Assembly: GCF_964340395.1 (NCBI RefSeq)
Contig: NC_135549.1
Coordinates: forward strand, 10,267,342-10,331,341
Length of the DNA stretch: 64,000 nt
DNA from: Glandiceps talaboti
Taxonomy: Eukaryota > Hemichordata > Enteropneusta > Spengelidae
Reading direction: 5' to 3'
The translations under genes were made by a program, and so were the position numbers. The notes under the pieces were generated by a model, which worked only from the letters and a program-made list of their open reading frames with translations, was not told the origin of the DNA and did not search any database. Shown here in pieces: positions 1-14,000 of this stretch; within the stretch, counting starts at the first letter, position 1; each line of letters starts with the position of its first letter.

Positions 1-55
1 AGTATGGCTGTGTATGAAGACTTACTTTGATTGCCTATATGGACATCTATTTCAG

Positions 56-3000
56 TGATGCAGCCAAAGATGTTGGATTTAATGTATTACATATGATAAG
101 TGAACCTACAGCTGCTGTGTTAGCATACAATATAGGCCAAGAAAAGCCAAGTCAAACAAGGTTGGTTATCAGTAGGCTTGCCAGTTGTTACAAAAAAATA
201 CATAATGCATGCAGAGCCGAGTTGTGCATTGAAACCTACATTACTTGAGTGATACCTGTCCTTTCTAAATCACAAGACACTGTCATTACTTAATGGGCCT
301 CTCTTAGCACCTCATGCAATGGGTAGGACCTACCTCTATATTAATGATGTAGTCCACATTGAAGCCCAGTGATGATATGACTGAAGTGATTCATGCGTCA
401 CATATCCCTACATCAACTCATCATGTACTATTGGTTGGTTCTGTGGTACTCCATGATAAATAACATGTAAAAAGTGTATTTCTAACAGTTTTAATGTTAT
501 ATTCTGTATTTTTTCTTGTAGTTATGTTTTAGTGTATCACTTTGGTGCCAGTGTTCTCGATATCAGCGTCCTCTCTGTCAACTGTGGTATGTATAGAGTT
601 TTGGCTAATGTCACTGATACTAATCATGGAGGTGAAGAACTAACTCGTATTCTAGTGGAACATTGTGCGTCCGACTTCAAAAGGTGAGATCAGAAAACAA
701 ATTTTCATTTCATCAATACCTTAAAGAAATAATACATTTTTTTGCCAAAGATTTCCCAAGTCCTTTCAAAAAGTGAAACAAAATTCTCTTGATATCTTTT
801 AATATGTTGATTGATAAGTTCACATCATTGCTACTCCCTAAATCAGCTTTGAAAAGTAATGAAGTCGATGTCAAGTTGAATTTTTTAGTAACTTTTGGTT
901 TGTTTCATGCATGTTTGTCATGAGTTAGCATTGCAATACGTTTTACAAATATGTTCACCTCATTCATTTAAAGATGATGACACAAGACAGTGGTCCTAGT
1001 ATTAAATGTTATATATATACTTATGTCATTTTTGTATTACAGGAAGTGGAAATGTGATATCCATGATAGCAAAAGATCTGTTAGTAAACTTCATAGTGCG
1101 TGTGAAACTTGTAAACATGTCTTGTCTACAATGCAAAGTGCAACTGTATCGGTTGATTCCCTGTATGATGGTTTTGACTTCAACTGCACTATCTCAAGGT
1201 GAGGATAACACACATTCTGTATATCTACACATGTTTTCTAGTACTAGTACTATGTGTAATTATACGCCTCTGTTAGTTCTCTTCAAGACCAGTTGTGTTT
1301 GGACAGGATATGACTGACAATGGAAAATTAAATTTTGCAAATGAAAATTCCTATAATTTGTAGATTTGGAAGATATATCACAGTCTGACAGTCAATTGTT
1401 GTTATGGATTAGCTTGCTTATGTTATTCTGTAGAATAATGTATTGTCAAAGGACTGTATTTCCACTGAAAAGAAAGTATATCCTCTCTTTCTTTTGCTAC
1501 CTGTGGACTACCAATACCCTCTTTTTTAGTCCCCGCGGATTGGGTTCCGTCTGTCCGTCCGTCCGTCCGTCCGTCCGCAGCCGTTTCTTGGAGATGCCTG
1601 TACCGATTTTTTTCAAACTTGGTACAGGGGCAACATGCTATGGCATACATATGCACGTCAATTTGTTTTATGATACGATCCAATATGGCCGCCTAGCAGC
1701 CATTTTGTTTGTGAATTTTCCCTGTCTAAAGCCATAACTCAGACATGCTTGAAGAAATCTCATTCAGAGTTGGTATTAGGACAGTGTTCTATGGCATATA
1801 TGTGCATATTCATTGTTGTCATGATACGATCCAATATGGCCGCCTGGCAGCCATTTTGTTTGTGAATTTTCATGTCCAAAGCCATAACTTAGACATGCTT
1901 GAACAGATCTCATTCAAAGTTGGTATTAGGACAGTGTTCTATGACATACATGTGCATATCCATTTTCATTGTGATACGATCCAATATGGCTGCCTGGCAG
2001 CCATTTTGTTTGCAAATTTTCCATGTCCAAAGCCATAACTCAGACATGCTTGAACAGATCTCATTCGAAGTTGGTATTAGGACAGTGTTCTATGACATAC
2101 ATGTGCATATCCATTTTCGTCATGATACGATCCAATATGGCTGCCTGGCAGCCATTTTGTTTGTGAATTTTCCATGTCCAAAGCCATAACTCAGACATGC
2201 TTGAACAGATCTCATTCAGAGTTGGTATTAGGACAGTGTTCTATGACATACATTTGCATATCCATTTTCATATTGATATGATCCCCCATACCCGACCAAT
2301 CCTTTATTGTTGTAGGCATGTTCCATGTCCGACAAGCAGACACAACATATCTAAGTCTGTTTGATTTAGGTTCACAAGTGTTGTTGCGTGATCAGAGTAG
2401 TGCCAATTCCTTAAAACCCAATCATAGCGGGGACTATGTCATTCTCAATGGCTTGTTCAAATTTCCTTTGAATTTCCATAATTGTTGACGTAAAACATAA
2501 AATGGATTTGTGATATACAGTTGTAGGCTGATGATATTAAAATACTAACTTTTACATTGTCTTTCTGTTGCTTCCACAGGGCTAGGTTAGAATCCATGTT
2601 TTTGTCGACTTTACAGAATTGTCTTCAACCTGTTGCGAAAGTACTTGAAGATGCTGGACTCAATAAAGAAAATATAGATAAGGTTTGTAGTCGATGTATA
2701 TTTTGTTACCCCATGTATATTGTAAGCTAAGTACCCGATCTACAAATCAGTTCTGATTATTCACCTCTACCATCAGTGATCAACTAAACCAGCAACTGAT
2801 GAACTAAATAGATGTCACATATTTGTATACAGTTATGACAGACTAAGGCAGTGTTGGTAACATAATGTAAAATTATATTTATTTGGAGTGCATTACTTAC
2901 TTTGTATCAATAATTATACCAAATTGTTGCATCGGTAATTTGCAACTGAGAAACGTATCAATTTTATTTAAATTAAACCTACAATAGTACCTAAACAACT

Positions 3001-6000
3001 ATTTCTATTATTCTCCACACAGGTGGTACTTTCAGGTGGATCTACTAAAATACCAAAGTTGCAACAGTTACTTAGAGATCTCTTTCCTCAAGCTAGTGTG
3101 TTAGATACCATTTCACCAGATGAAGTTGTTGCTATGGGTGCAGCAGTACAGGTAAGATATAATTTTGACAATTTTCTGTTTTATTTCCATTGGTAGAAGG
3201 CAACATGTGTTTCCATTGGTAGGAGGCAACATGTATTACCAATTTGTAATAACTAAAACACCAACTCAGATTTTGATGCAAACATGAAGTGACGTCAACC
3301 TGTTTTTAGTACATCCATGATGTTGCTGGTGGTGGTGGTGAAATATCTATGAAAATTTAGGATCTGTTTTTGGACTCTTGAAAGTAAATATTTATTTTGT
3401 GTAAGAATTTAGTATTAGCCCTTCCAGTACAAACAATATCCCTCTAAAATTATTTGAGAAATTTCCTGAGTCACTTATCTTACACCAGAATCACTTGTGC
3501 TAATTGATGTCAAACGTGTTATTAAAAATTGCTCTCATTTTGAAAGTACTGTATACAGTAAATGTAGTTGAAAGTTGGAAGAATTGCTTCCTGTATGCCT
3601 ACTATGGAAGGTGTTGATGGTGAATTGATTTTGTGTTTGCAGGCTGGACTTTTGAAAAGCAGTATGACTTCAAACATTGGAGAAGATAGCAGTGTTGACT
3701 GCTGCCCAAAGGCTATACTAGTTAAGGTAAAGAAAATGGCCTATTCATTAAGGAAAAAAAAGGGAAAAAAAATGATTTAAAGAATTGACTTGAAATTAAT
3801 GCCACACATTATATTATTTGATGTAAATGAGTGATAACATAAGGAAACGTGTTAGGTCTATGTGATCCATGAGGTATTGGTTATGAAAGTTTGGGTATGT
3901 CTGACATGTGCACACACACATTGATCAAATGTAACCAAATTGTGAAGTTATTGAAAAGAAAACAAACATCAAAAGAAAATTTAAAAAAACACAAAAAACC
4001 TAGAAACCAGCTAGATTTGAGTTATGATATTCAGTGAATAGTAATAATAAGGATATTGTGGTATCATTTGATTGTAATAATCGGCGAAAATTCTGACATA
4101 CAGAATGGAGTCTATAAGATATGCCATGATGGAGCGCCCTCACACATCGATCAACCTCATTCATAGAGCAGGCTGGTGAGGGCAGAGTGACACAACATAG
4201 CCATACAGTTTAGACTGTAGTCAGTTGTATTACTCATAGGCTGTACTTCTGATAACATCTCTAAAACTAACCATGAAGGAACTTAGACTAATTTAAAGAA
4301 AGGAAACAAAAAGAGAGAGCCTGTTCTCACTATGCATTCAATCGTTATCAATACAAAAAACCTGTAAATATCCTAGTATTTTCTTCTAGACATTACCAAT
4401 GTTTATTCTCATATTTATGATATTCTATCTTTTATGTTAGTAGACCTATGATTTCCACTGATGTCGTTGGTGCTATACTATGTTGTTGTGTAGTTGATTC
4501 ATTTCCGATAAGTCATCTTTTTTTCTACGTCGTAGGTTCTTAATGGCCAGCAGACACAGAACTTGAAGACTGTTATTAGTAAATACAGCCCTGTACCACT
4601 AAGGCAACAGTGTGTTTTTAACTTAGATAAAAATCAGGCTTCAACATGTGTCCATGTCTATGAAAGTGAGAAAGAGGATTGCCAACAAGACAGTGCCACA
4701 CTATTAGCAAAGGTATGTTGCATCTTGACACAGGGTTGGGTAGTAAAATGGTTTGAACAAGTTGTTTGGGAATGTGCTTCTATAGCAGTGTATCTGTAGA
4801 TATACTGTACACATTGATATTTTGTGCTGAATGAAATGTGGCCATACAGATAAGAGTTTGGTATTTATTTTGGATTTTGGATTTTTTATTTATAAAACAA
4901 TTTTATCACAGCTTCCAGCTTGAAAAATCAATGTGAAACAAAATATGCTAAGTCCTTGTTTGTAACTCAATACATTGCAAAAGATTAATAAATGTGTCAA
5001 ATGTTTGTTATTGTATGTACAATAACAAACTGTTCACCCATTTTTATAGCTTTTTGCAATGTATTGAGTTACAAACCCAGACTTTGTCAATGTTATTTCA
5101 TATTGATTTGTCAAATAGGAAGCCATGATAAAATTGTTTTACAAATCAAAAATCCAAAAAATAAATATCCATGTGGTCTCTTTAATGCATACACAAACAG
5201 CCAGTATAAGTACTTTCCAAAGTTATGGAAATGGAAATGACATCACTTAAATACAGACTACAGTTATAATAATCATAATGATCATAATAATAATGTTATT
5301 TATTTCCAGATATATAAGATATAAGATAAATTTACTACAACATTTACAAACACCTTCTGATAAATATTCATTCTTGGCCAGGATAGATGAAAATTACTTC
5401 AAATGAATTTATCTTCTTGTCTTGTAGCTGGTGCTGCGTGATTTACCTACTGATTCAGATGAAGCATTAGAAGTTACAACAGTATTTCATTTTAAAAGGT
5501 AAATCTTGAGGTGTTTATGAATGTTTATTACTGGGATAACTTAGGCCAGAAACTATATGTGGTATGACATGCTTAAATAAAATAAGTATAGAGATACATA
5601 ACATAAACAGTCTACAAAGTGTTGAAAAGGTAATACTACTTAATGGCATATCTCCTCAAACCCCAAATTATTTTTGACATGACAGAGTTCTTTTTATTCA
5701 TGCTTCAAAGTGTCAACATTGTCGTTTTTTGTTTTGTACGCAAGGTGCTGAGTAAATATATGTCAGGAATTTTGATGAATATTATATTATCATTTGTAGT
5801 TGTGTTTGTGTATATTAACAATATATGCATGATTGGATTTAACACTATATAATAGGATTTATACCATTCGTAAGCCCAAAAATATGGATTATATACCCTG
5901 GTCGTTCTTCGTCATGACGTAACTGGATCTGCTTGCTGTGTTCGAGAAATGAGTCAAAAAATCAAAATTGCCATTACTTTCCCTGGTTTTTTTTTCATAT

Positions 6001-6304
6001 TACTGGCGATGTTATAATTATGTTATTCTCCAATATTTGTCTTTATTTAGCTGGAAAATACTCATGACCTAAGGGTTGTCACTACGAGTTGCTATACAAG
6101 TAGTGACAAAGGCCCCTTAGGTCACTCATTTTTTCTTTGGCTAAAAGAAGAAAAATATTGGGGAATACCATCTAATTATATATGAATTTTAAATTAACGT
6201 CATTGTCTTATTTTTTCTCTTCCAGGGAAGGATCATTACATATAACTTGTACAGAGAAAACATCTGGAATAACAGAAAATGTAACAATTGAGATGTGTGT
6301 ATAA
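56..6304 (+). CDS. HSPA14: HSPA14-like Hsp70 (ribosome-associated chaperone), 3' nine exons, 5' end outside window
   Basis: Exons by splice sites and reading phase: 56-160, 522-683, 1043-1198, 2580-2682, 3023-3151, 3643-3726, 4536-4712, 5428-5498, 6226-6304 (stop TAA 6302-6304). All junctions are GT-AG and phase-compatible, giving about 354 residues, roughly the last 70% of a protein that is 509 aa in human. Visible Hsp70 landmarks are [18 protein letters not shown] (connect-1 region of the ATPase), [16 protein letters not shown] (adenosine motif, exon 5) and [15 protein letters not shown] (connect-2). The product stops shortly after a short beta-domain, with no lid and no EEVD, which is typical of HSPA14 and unlike cytosolic HSP70. 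In mammals HSPA14 pairs with DNAJC2 in the ribosome-associated complex that helps nascent chains fold; that role is inferred here from family membership. The exon 1 acceptor is at 54-55; earlier exons encoding the N-terminal ATPase lobe lie to the left of the window. Confidence 0.93.
1527..2457 (+). mobile_element. Composite repeat element, copy 1 (GTCCCCGC ends, CCGT array, ~150-bp subrepeats)
   Basis: Lies in the HSPA14 intron between 1198 and 2580. It begins TAGTCCCCGCGGATTGGG, continues into a (CCGT)n run at about 1548-1578, then four to five diverged direct subrepeats of about 150 bp (phase marks at about 1779, 1928, 2079 and 2229). Near its end is AGCGGGGACTA (about 2426-2436), the inverse of the start, followed by about 20 bp that are also shared with the second copy. 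The second copy is inverted at 57409-58390. ORFs across the subrepeats only reflect the repeat lacking stops; no transposase-like sequence is visible. I read it as a non-autonomous element of unassigned class. Confidence 0.8.
4834..5184. mobile_element. Palindromic MITE-like element, family 1, copy 1
   Basis: About 350 bp in the HSPA14 intron between 4712 and 5428. The two halves are imperfect inverted repeats: the left half runs through TTATAAAACAATTTTATCA and TTTGTAACTCAATACATTGC, and the right half carries their reverse complements. The centre contains a smaller palindrome built on GTTTGTTATTG. A better preserved copy is at 24288-24642. No coding capacity is seen. Confidence 0.75.
6020..6172. 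repeat. Imperfect hairpin / foldback repeat in last HSPA14 intron
   Basis: Arms of roughly 60 bp read inward from TATTCTCCAATATT on the left and from its inverse AATATTGGGGAATA on the right; the inner stem includes ATGACCTAAGGG paired with CCCCTTAGGTCA. A partial relative of the left arm occurs at about 39893-39955 (CCCAATATTTTTCTTCGTTC). This suggests a small dispersed element; no gene is seen. Confidence 0.5.
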
Positions 6305-6620
6305 TGAATATTAAAATGTATAAAACAAAGTTGAACTTTGACATTAGATAAAAGATATTCACTATGCCATGTAAGAAATAGTATTTACGTTGCATTGAAA
6401 CAAAACACAACCTCAACCTCTAGCAAGTATACAACTGTGGAAAGATAGAAACTTACTGTAATATGCTCATAGAAAAAATAATAATGAACTTTGACACTCC
6501 AGACTGTAGTCTGACCTATGAGGGGGCCTTTCCAGAAAGGAAATCACCTTTTAGCATCATCAAACCACCATACTGAGAAGATACTAAGAAATTGTCAAAT
6601 GTTTTGACAAAAAAAAGAGA

Positions 6621-6626
6621 AATAAA
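6621..6626 (+). promoter_or_regulatory. Candidate poly(A) signal of HSPA14
   Basis: AATAAA about 320 bases after the HSPA14 stop codon, on the same strand and before the microsatellite block. It is the first canonical hexamer I see after the stop. Confidence 0.45.
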
Positions 6627-6710
6627 TACTGTATCTTACAAAAATAAAAGTAGTGTGCTGTAGATATTTGATGTTTGATGTGATATTATCATATCTAAAT
6701 TTGTGTACAT

Positions 6711-7661
<951 letters not shown>

Positions 7662-8041
7662 TACACACACACTGTTTATTTCTGTGGCTTTCGTTAATAT
7701 CATTCGTACAGCAGTAGTTGCGAGCATAAACAACATGTACAACATTGCCAATCAACAGTTCGAGGATTTCTGATATACGTACAGCACTTTAGGCAATGTA
7801 TAACTAATACCATCGTAACGTGTACACACAAGCCTGATATAATACAAGTACAATGTATATAACTTCTTGTTTAGCATTTTAGGTGACTAGTTTCTTCTCC
7901 TTGAAAGATTAACATATGTCACCATACTCGTCAACTTGAAACAGGCGTTTACTCCCGTGTCGTGGTTATAAATGCATGACATGGGTACAAGTATTACGTA
8001 GTGTTAATCATCGTAGGGCTGCCTTCCCTCCAAAATTTAAA

Positions 8042-8097
8042 CACGTGACCCTTTTATGAGCCAATCGTGTATGTAGGTCGTATAGTGAAAATTCAAA
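8042..8097 (+). promoter_or_regulatory. SUV39H proximal promoter: E-box and CCAAT box
   Basis: CACGTGACC (8042-8050), a palindromic E-box of the USF/MITF type, and AGCCAATC (CCAAT at 8061-8065) lie 30-55 bases before the start codon. The start context is TCAAAATGG, a good Kozak match. There is no obvious TATA box near the start. The motifs are seen in the sequence; promoter function is inferred. Confidence 0.45.
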
Positions 8098-11000
8098 ATG
8101 GCAGACAGCGCGAAATGCTGTGATACAATGGGTAAGGATTTGTGTGTTCCTTTATTTCATTCAGTGTGAAATTTGAAGGAAAATTATTCCATTCTAATAT
8201 TCCTTGCATTTCTTTAATTTTCGGTAAATCTCACGGAAAATAATGGACGACGAACGCATCTCTGATTAATACTAATGAATGAGTGTGACCAACTTCCGTA
8301 AAACCTTTAGTACGCATGTCTCCCTGATACGTTGACACATATTGCAGTGTTTTTACAGCACTACTAGTCTTCATTTTTAGACTTTTCGAATATCCACATC
8401 CATATCTGTACGAATGTCGTGTTCATATAGACAGATACCTGTTATTTCATGCAGGTACCGTTTATCGATCGCCACTTTCATGCAATATCCATTCAAGGAT
8501 CAAGGGAATGCGAATGGGTTGCGAATGTGCAGTGTGGTTGACATTGTGTGTGTATGACAAGGTGTCAAAACGTTTCATTCATTCGCAGTTCAGCCTGTAT
8601 GAACGTCAAATCTTTCCGTTACATGATAGCCCATGCCATAAACACACTGCTAATTATCGGCGTTAGATACAGGTCGAGTTTAGTTTGATGAAAGTTATAA
8701 AGAATGGCAGGGATTTTGTACTCTTGACTGTGATGATGACAAAAAGGGCACTACGTAGTAAGTAGTACTAGGAGGTCAACCCAGCCGGTTAGATGAGTAC
8801 TTTCTAAACAAGTCTGTGTGTGTAGGTTACTGGTACCAATCTGTCTGTCCTTGTTCACTGAAGGTGGACGTTACACAAATATCCATTATTTGAGATATAT
8901 ATTCGATAAAAGTTCTGTTGTTGCTGGTCAATCTGCCACCTCAAATATGAGTGTTTAATATTTGAAGTTAGACTCTAACTTGATATTCTCCAGTAAAGGT
9001 AGTTCTGATCAGATAAAAACTACTGCCTTGGCCTAGCCAGTGTGCCTCCTTAAATATTAGAGTCTAATATTAGATTTTAGAATCTTAAAAATTCCTGTTT
9101 GTTGGGGCTGGCAAATCATGGTCATTGAGGCTGTCTGATTTATAATCTACCGTATCTAAGAGTCTAATAATAGTAATATCTGATCATGCATATCAATATT
9201 GTGAATAAGAATATGATAATGTTTGCACCTTTCTGGAACACCCCCATGGTATTTGTCCGAGTTTAAAATGTGCATGTAAATGATAGATTTATCTATTTTT
9301 GAAATCTCAACTTGTGGTTTGTGTTGTGTGTCCCACAGTCAGTCTGTGTGATGATATATGGACTGCGGTGTGTTGTGTTGATAGAAGTGACCATAAATCA
9401 ATGTATGCACTTGTATGCTAAGAGGCTTAGATTTGTTATACCCATCAGCACAAACCACTCTTTTACGACACTGTCCAGTATGTGCCCTACCAGAGACATT
9501 ATTTTGAAATTCACAGAAAAAATAACAGCTCTGGTTTGTGAGCATGGTTATACCCAGTAGTACATGTAAAATAGAAGAATGTTGTAATTTGTAACCTGTA
9601 AAGTTGTTAACTCAATCAAAATATTCTTGCACGATTGAAATTGACACTGTATTGCTTATGAAGAACTATTCATTGATATGCAAACAAGTCAATCAAAAGA
9701 TTGATATAAAAAGTTGTCAATGAATAAAAACTTTCTTGAAGACTGAAGCTATGTGTGACTGAGTTTTAACATATTAATGCATTTCCAAGTTTTGTTCTGA
9801 CTGCAGAGCAATTTCTAATATTGTCATTGAAGAAGTAGCATGGGTTCCACTTTTTTCATGCTTCAGCTTTTTTAACCTCTTACAACAATATCATGGCATA
9901 AGCTAGATCATACACTTTTGGCATCACAGTGATCACCATATATTTCCTGGCATGTCTCCTCACTGTGAAAATCCAACGTGTTCTGGTTGACTAAAGCACT
10001 GATTTTACAGGTCTGTCCCACAAAGTACAATGAAGTTGCATGTCATTACTTTTTAGTTGTGTTATGTGTACAGCGACACATACAAGTTTACCAAAAGATA
10101 TTTGATATACACCTCACAGTGTACAATATTATTATTGAGAGTCATTACTAGTATATCTAACAACACATTTCCAACAAGTATTTCAGTTGCAGGTAGTGCA
10201 GCAAATTTTAGTGTTACCACATTCTGCATATACATTTTGATGGGTTGTGGAAAACAAATTTCATGTTTACACCCAAGTCATAATTTAATAACAAAAGTTA
10301 TGAAAAGGTTACATTTCCGAGTCCACTGTGATGTTCTAAATACTGTAAAATGTCCAAATACTTTTACATATATGGTTGAATTGTTTATTTTGTTGATATA
10401 GATATAAACGAGGAAGATGAATATGAAGTACAAAAGATAGTTGACTATGTCCGAGATGAAAAGGTAGGTTGACTGACTTCATTTCTTCATGATTAGAGAT
10501 ATAGGTAAACAAGTCTTCTTGGAAAGCAATTCCTCCCAAATACTGTACTTCTATTTGACTGATTTCACAGCATTCATTGTACTTCAACCATATTGTACAC
10601 ATCCTGTAGTCCTTTCGCTGCATAACACATGTACCCTATACACTCTGCAACCTGTAAGGGATATTCTGGTAGTGGCGAGATCTCGCAAGACTGCCTATCA
10701 ACAGTTGCTAACCACGTGACATGTAAGTCTGTGTATAAGGGATGGCCTTTTACGTTTTTCTGTTGTGTTCATGATGGACAATTTTGGAAAGCTTAAGGTA
10801 CCAGAGCTGAAGGACTTCCTACTTAAATTTGGTGTGACTATGTCTTGATTTCTTTTGCCAGGGCAGTATGTCAAATACACATAGATGAGGACCCAGTTTT
10901 CTCCCGTCATGACCCAAAGCAACTTTGCAACCATGCACCCAGTCATATAGACATTTCTTGTTTTACTTCTGTTCGTATGGTTTGTGAAATCCTTTCTGTT

Positions 11001-14000
11001 TCTTTCTACAGGGAAGAGACTGGTATTTTGTAAAATGGAAAGGTTATTCATCAAAAGAAAACACATGGGAACCTCTAGCAAATTTGATGAATTGCAAAAA
11101 GAAATTAAAGAAATTTCACAAAGCTCATGAAGAAGAGAAATTGAATTCAAAACAACACAAGAAGAAACGTCAGCTCTCTGAAGAAAGTCTTCGAAATAGT
11201 CAAGACTACAAACGACTGAAACAGGAAGAGGAGGAGGAGATTGACCCTGAGACGAGAGCATTAAAGAAGCGGTTACAAGCTTGGGAAGCAGACATTAATA
11301 GCAAATGTACAGACCCTGCGTCAATTCAAGTAGAGAACAATGTAGACATGGAAGGGCCTCCATCCAATTTCACTTATATCAATGAGTATATGCCAGGACC
11401 AGGAATTGTCATCCCAAATGATCCTCTTATAGGTTGTGAGTGTACTAACTGTTTTGAGAATGCTGAAATATGTTGTCCAAGTTTACCTGGTGCCAAATTT
11501 GCATACAACCGACATGGTCGCATAAGGGTAAAGCCAGGAAAACCGGTGTTTGAATGTACCAAACGGTGTAAATGTGGCATTAAGTGTCCTAACAGAGTGG
11601 TCCAGCTGGGTCGTAAATACAAAGTCTGCATATTCAGGACAGCTAATGGATGTGGATGGGGAGTCAAAACTTTGGCAGACATCAGGAAAAATTCCTTTGT
11701 AATGGAGTATGTTGGAGAGGTATGTAACATTTCAATGAATTTATGCATGTATAAAGTTATTTGACAGTGGGATGGTATAAGTTTGAATTTGCTGGATATT
11801 TCTATATGTTACTCAGACTTACTTATTTAGCAGTCGCTAAGAACTTGTGATGAGGTGACTATAACCTCTTCAGTGGTCCTTAGTTCAAGATCCAAGGGAA
11901 AGGGTGTTTCTGCAGGTACTTTGTTTGCTGTTTAGAAATATGTGACTGATTGATTTCCAGTCTGTGCCAAATATACGTGCAAGTTGTCTGACATGGAATT
12001 TCCTTGTATCAACTTAAGACAGTGTTCAGAAATTAATACAGGTTGATCTTTGTTCAAAAAATTATTAAATATTAACCATAAAAGATATTGCTTTAGACAT
12101 GACATTCCAAGCAGACACATCATACCAGTACATGTAGTCTAGACCTTACTGTATGACTTGTGAAGGATTGGCCATTTGTAAGTTGTTGTTGTTTGTTTTG
12201 TTAAATGAACCTGTCTAATTATATTTCATTTAAGATTTGGTGTGTATTTTTACACAAAATTTACCTGCAGTGCAAATTCAGAGATTGTAACTATTCCACA
12301 CAAACATATCAGTACAGTGAAAGAAATGTTTTTGTATAATCCATGTACATAGTTTGGTGATATGCACAAATTATTCTGAAAGGCTACTATAGTGTGGTTC
12401 TTTTACTTATGTTCTGTCTATTCATTCATGCCATGTTATTTCTTAATTTTTGTAAACCCAGTAAAATACAATTATACCCAACAAGGAAGAAGACATTAGT
12501 TTGAATTTAAAAAAAAAAAAGTTCAACTGTTGTCTGTTTGAACAGGTAATCACAAATGAAGAAGCAGAAAGGAGAGGCAGGGAGTATGATGCCAATGGAA
12601 GAACTTACCTCTTTGATTTAGACTATGATAGCAACCAAGATTGTGCCTTTGTTGTAGATGCTGGTGTTTGCGGCAATGTTTCACACTTTGTCAATCACTC
12701 TGTAAGTTGAGTTTTCCTATAGCGATTCAACTTGCAATAACACATACTTTTTTCTTCTTTTTTTTATTGTTGGGAGGGGGGGGGGGGGGTTGACAGTTTA
12801 CAAGTGGACATATTACACATATGGTCATTGTAGTATTGCATGTAAATTTGTAAGTTTAGTCGATTTACCATTGTTGGTCACCACATGACTTGAGTGTTTA
12901 GCTGGACACGATCACATGTACTTTGATAGAATGATAGATGGCCTATGAAGCCTCCAAATCTTGTGGCAAATAAATAGCCTATGATTTCTATGTTTTTCAC
13001 TGACAATTTCATCTTTCAGATTGAAATTTTATAATGTGTACATGTGTAGGCACATTTTGTATCTGTTTCAAAATATGTATATACATGTGTAAACACACTT
13101 TCTGTTTCAGTGAGACCCTAACATGGTTTTATATGTATATACATGTGTAAACACACTTTCTTTCTGTTTCAGTGTGACCCTAACATGGTAGTGTATGGGG
13201 TTTGGATAAATCAGGTCGACCCTCGTATGCCAAGAATAGCGTTATTTGCTTGTCGTGACATTAAAGCTGGTGAAGAGCTCACATTTGATTATCAAATGAC
13301 AGGTAAGGATATTTTATGAGAAATCTGATTGGCACATGGAACCTTGTCCTCCATATTGGATTAACACAAGGAGAGTTATAGCTCAGCCTACTTATCATGT
13401 TATCCATCACAGATATATCGAATTATTTAAAGGATAGGAAGTTTGAAGGGAATGTCCTTTCCTGTATATATTACTGTAGTATACAGGAAAAGGACAGGAA
13501 TTGACATACAGAAAATAAAGTAAGCTAAAATGAAGTCTCGTTATTGTGTTTATATCATATGATATTAAATGATGAAGTTAGAAATTTGATTGTTATTAAG
13601 ATGGTCAGAAATTATACTCTTTTGCTTTGTTCGGAAAGAACACTAAAGACATGTCAAGTAGTCTGATAGTTATAACATTGACAGTTACTGAGTATCTGCA
13701 GTGTTCTCCCCAGGAATGAGGGAAAACATGGTAGGTCATTGTCATATCATTGGTTTGGTGATATTGCACAAGTATTCTGAAAGGCTACTATAGTGTGGTG
13801 CACTGGAAAAATCAAGAACTAGTGTACAATCACAAAACAATAATTACAACTGGACTACAGAGAACAGTATTACAGAACAACAGTGACAATGATGAGCTGA
13901 CCATAGAGGCTGTTTAGCCTGCCGTCAGAAAAAGACATAAAGGTTACATAAGGTTATATTCTGTATAAATCTGTATCTGTATAAATACTAGAAACTAGCT

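Noticed and set aside
1745-2189. Overlapping ORFs of about 97 codons (also 57677-58097 on the minus strand)
   Set aside because: They are different frames of the ~150-bp subrepeats of the composite element and are not protein-like outside it.
11374-11748. 124-codon minus-strand ORF
   Set aside because: Antisense shadow of SUV39H exon 3.
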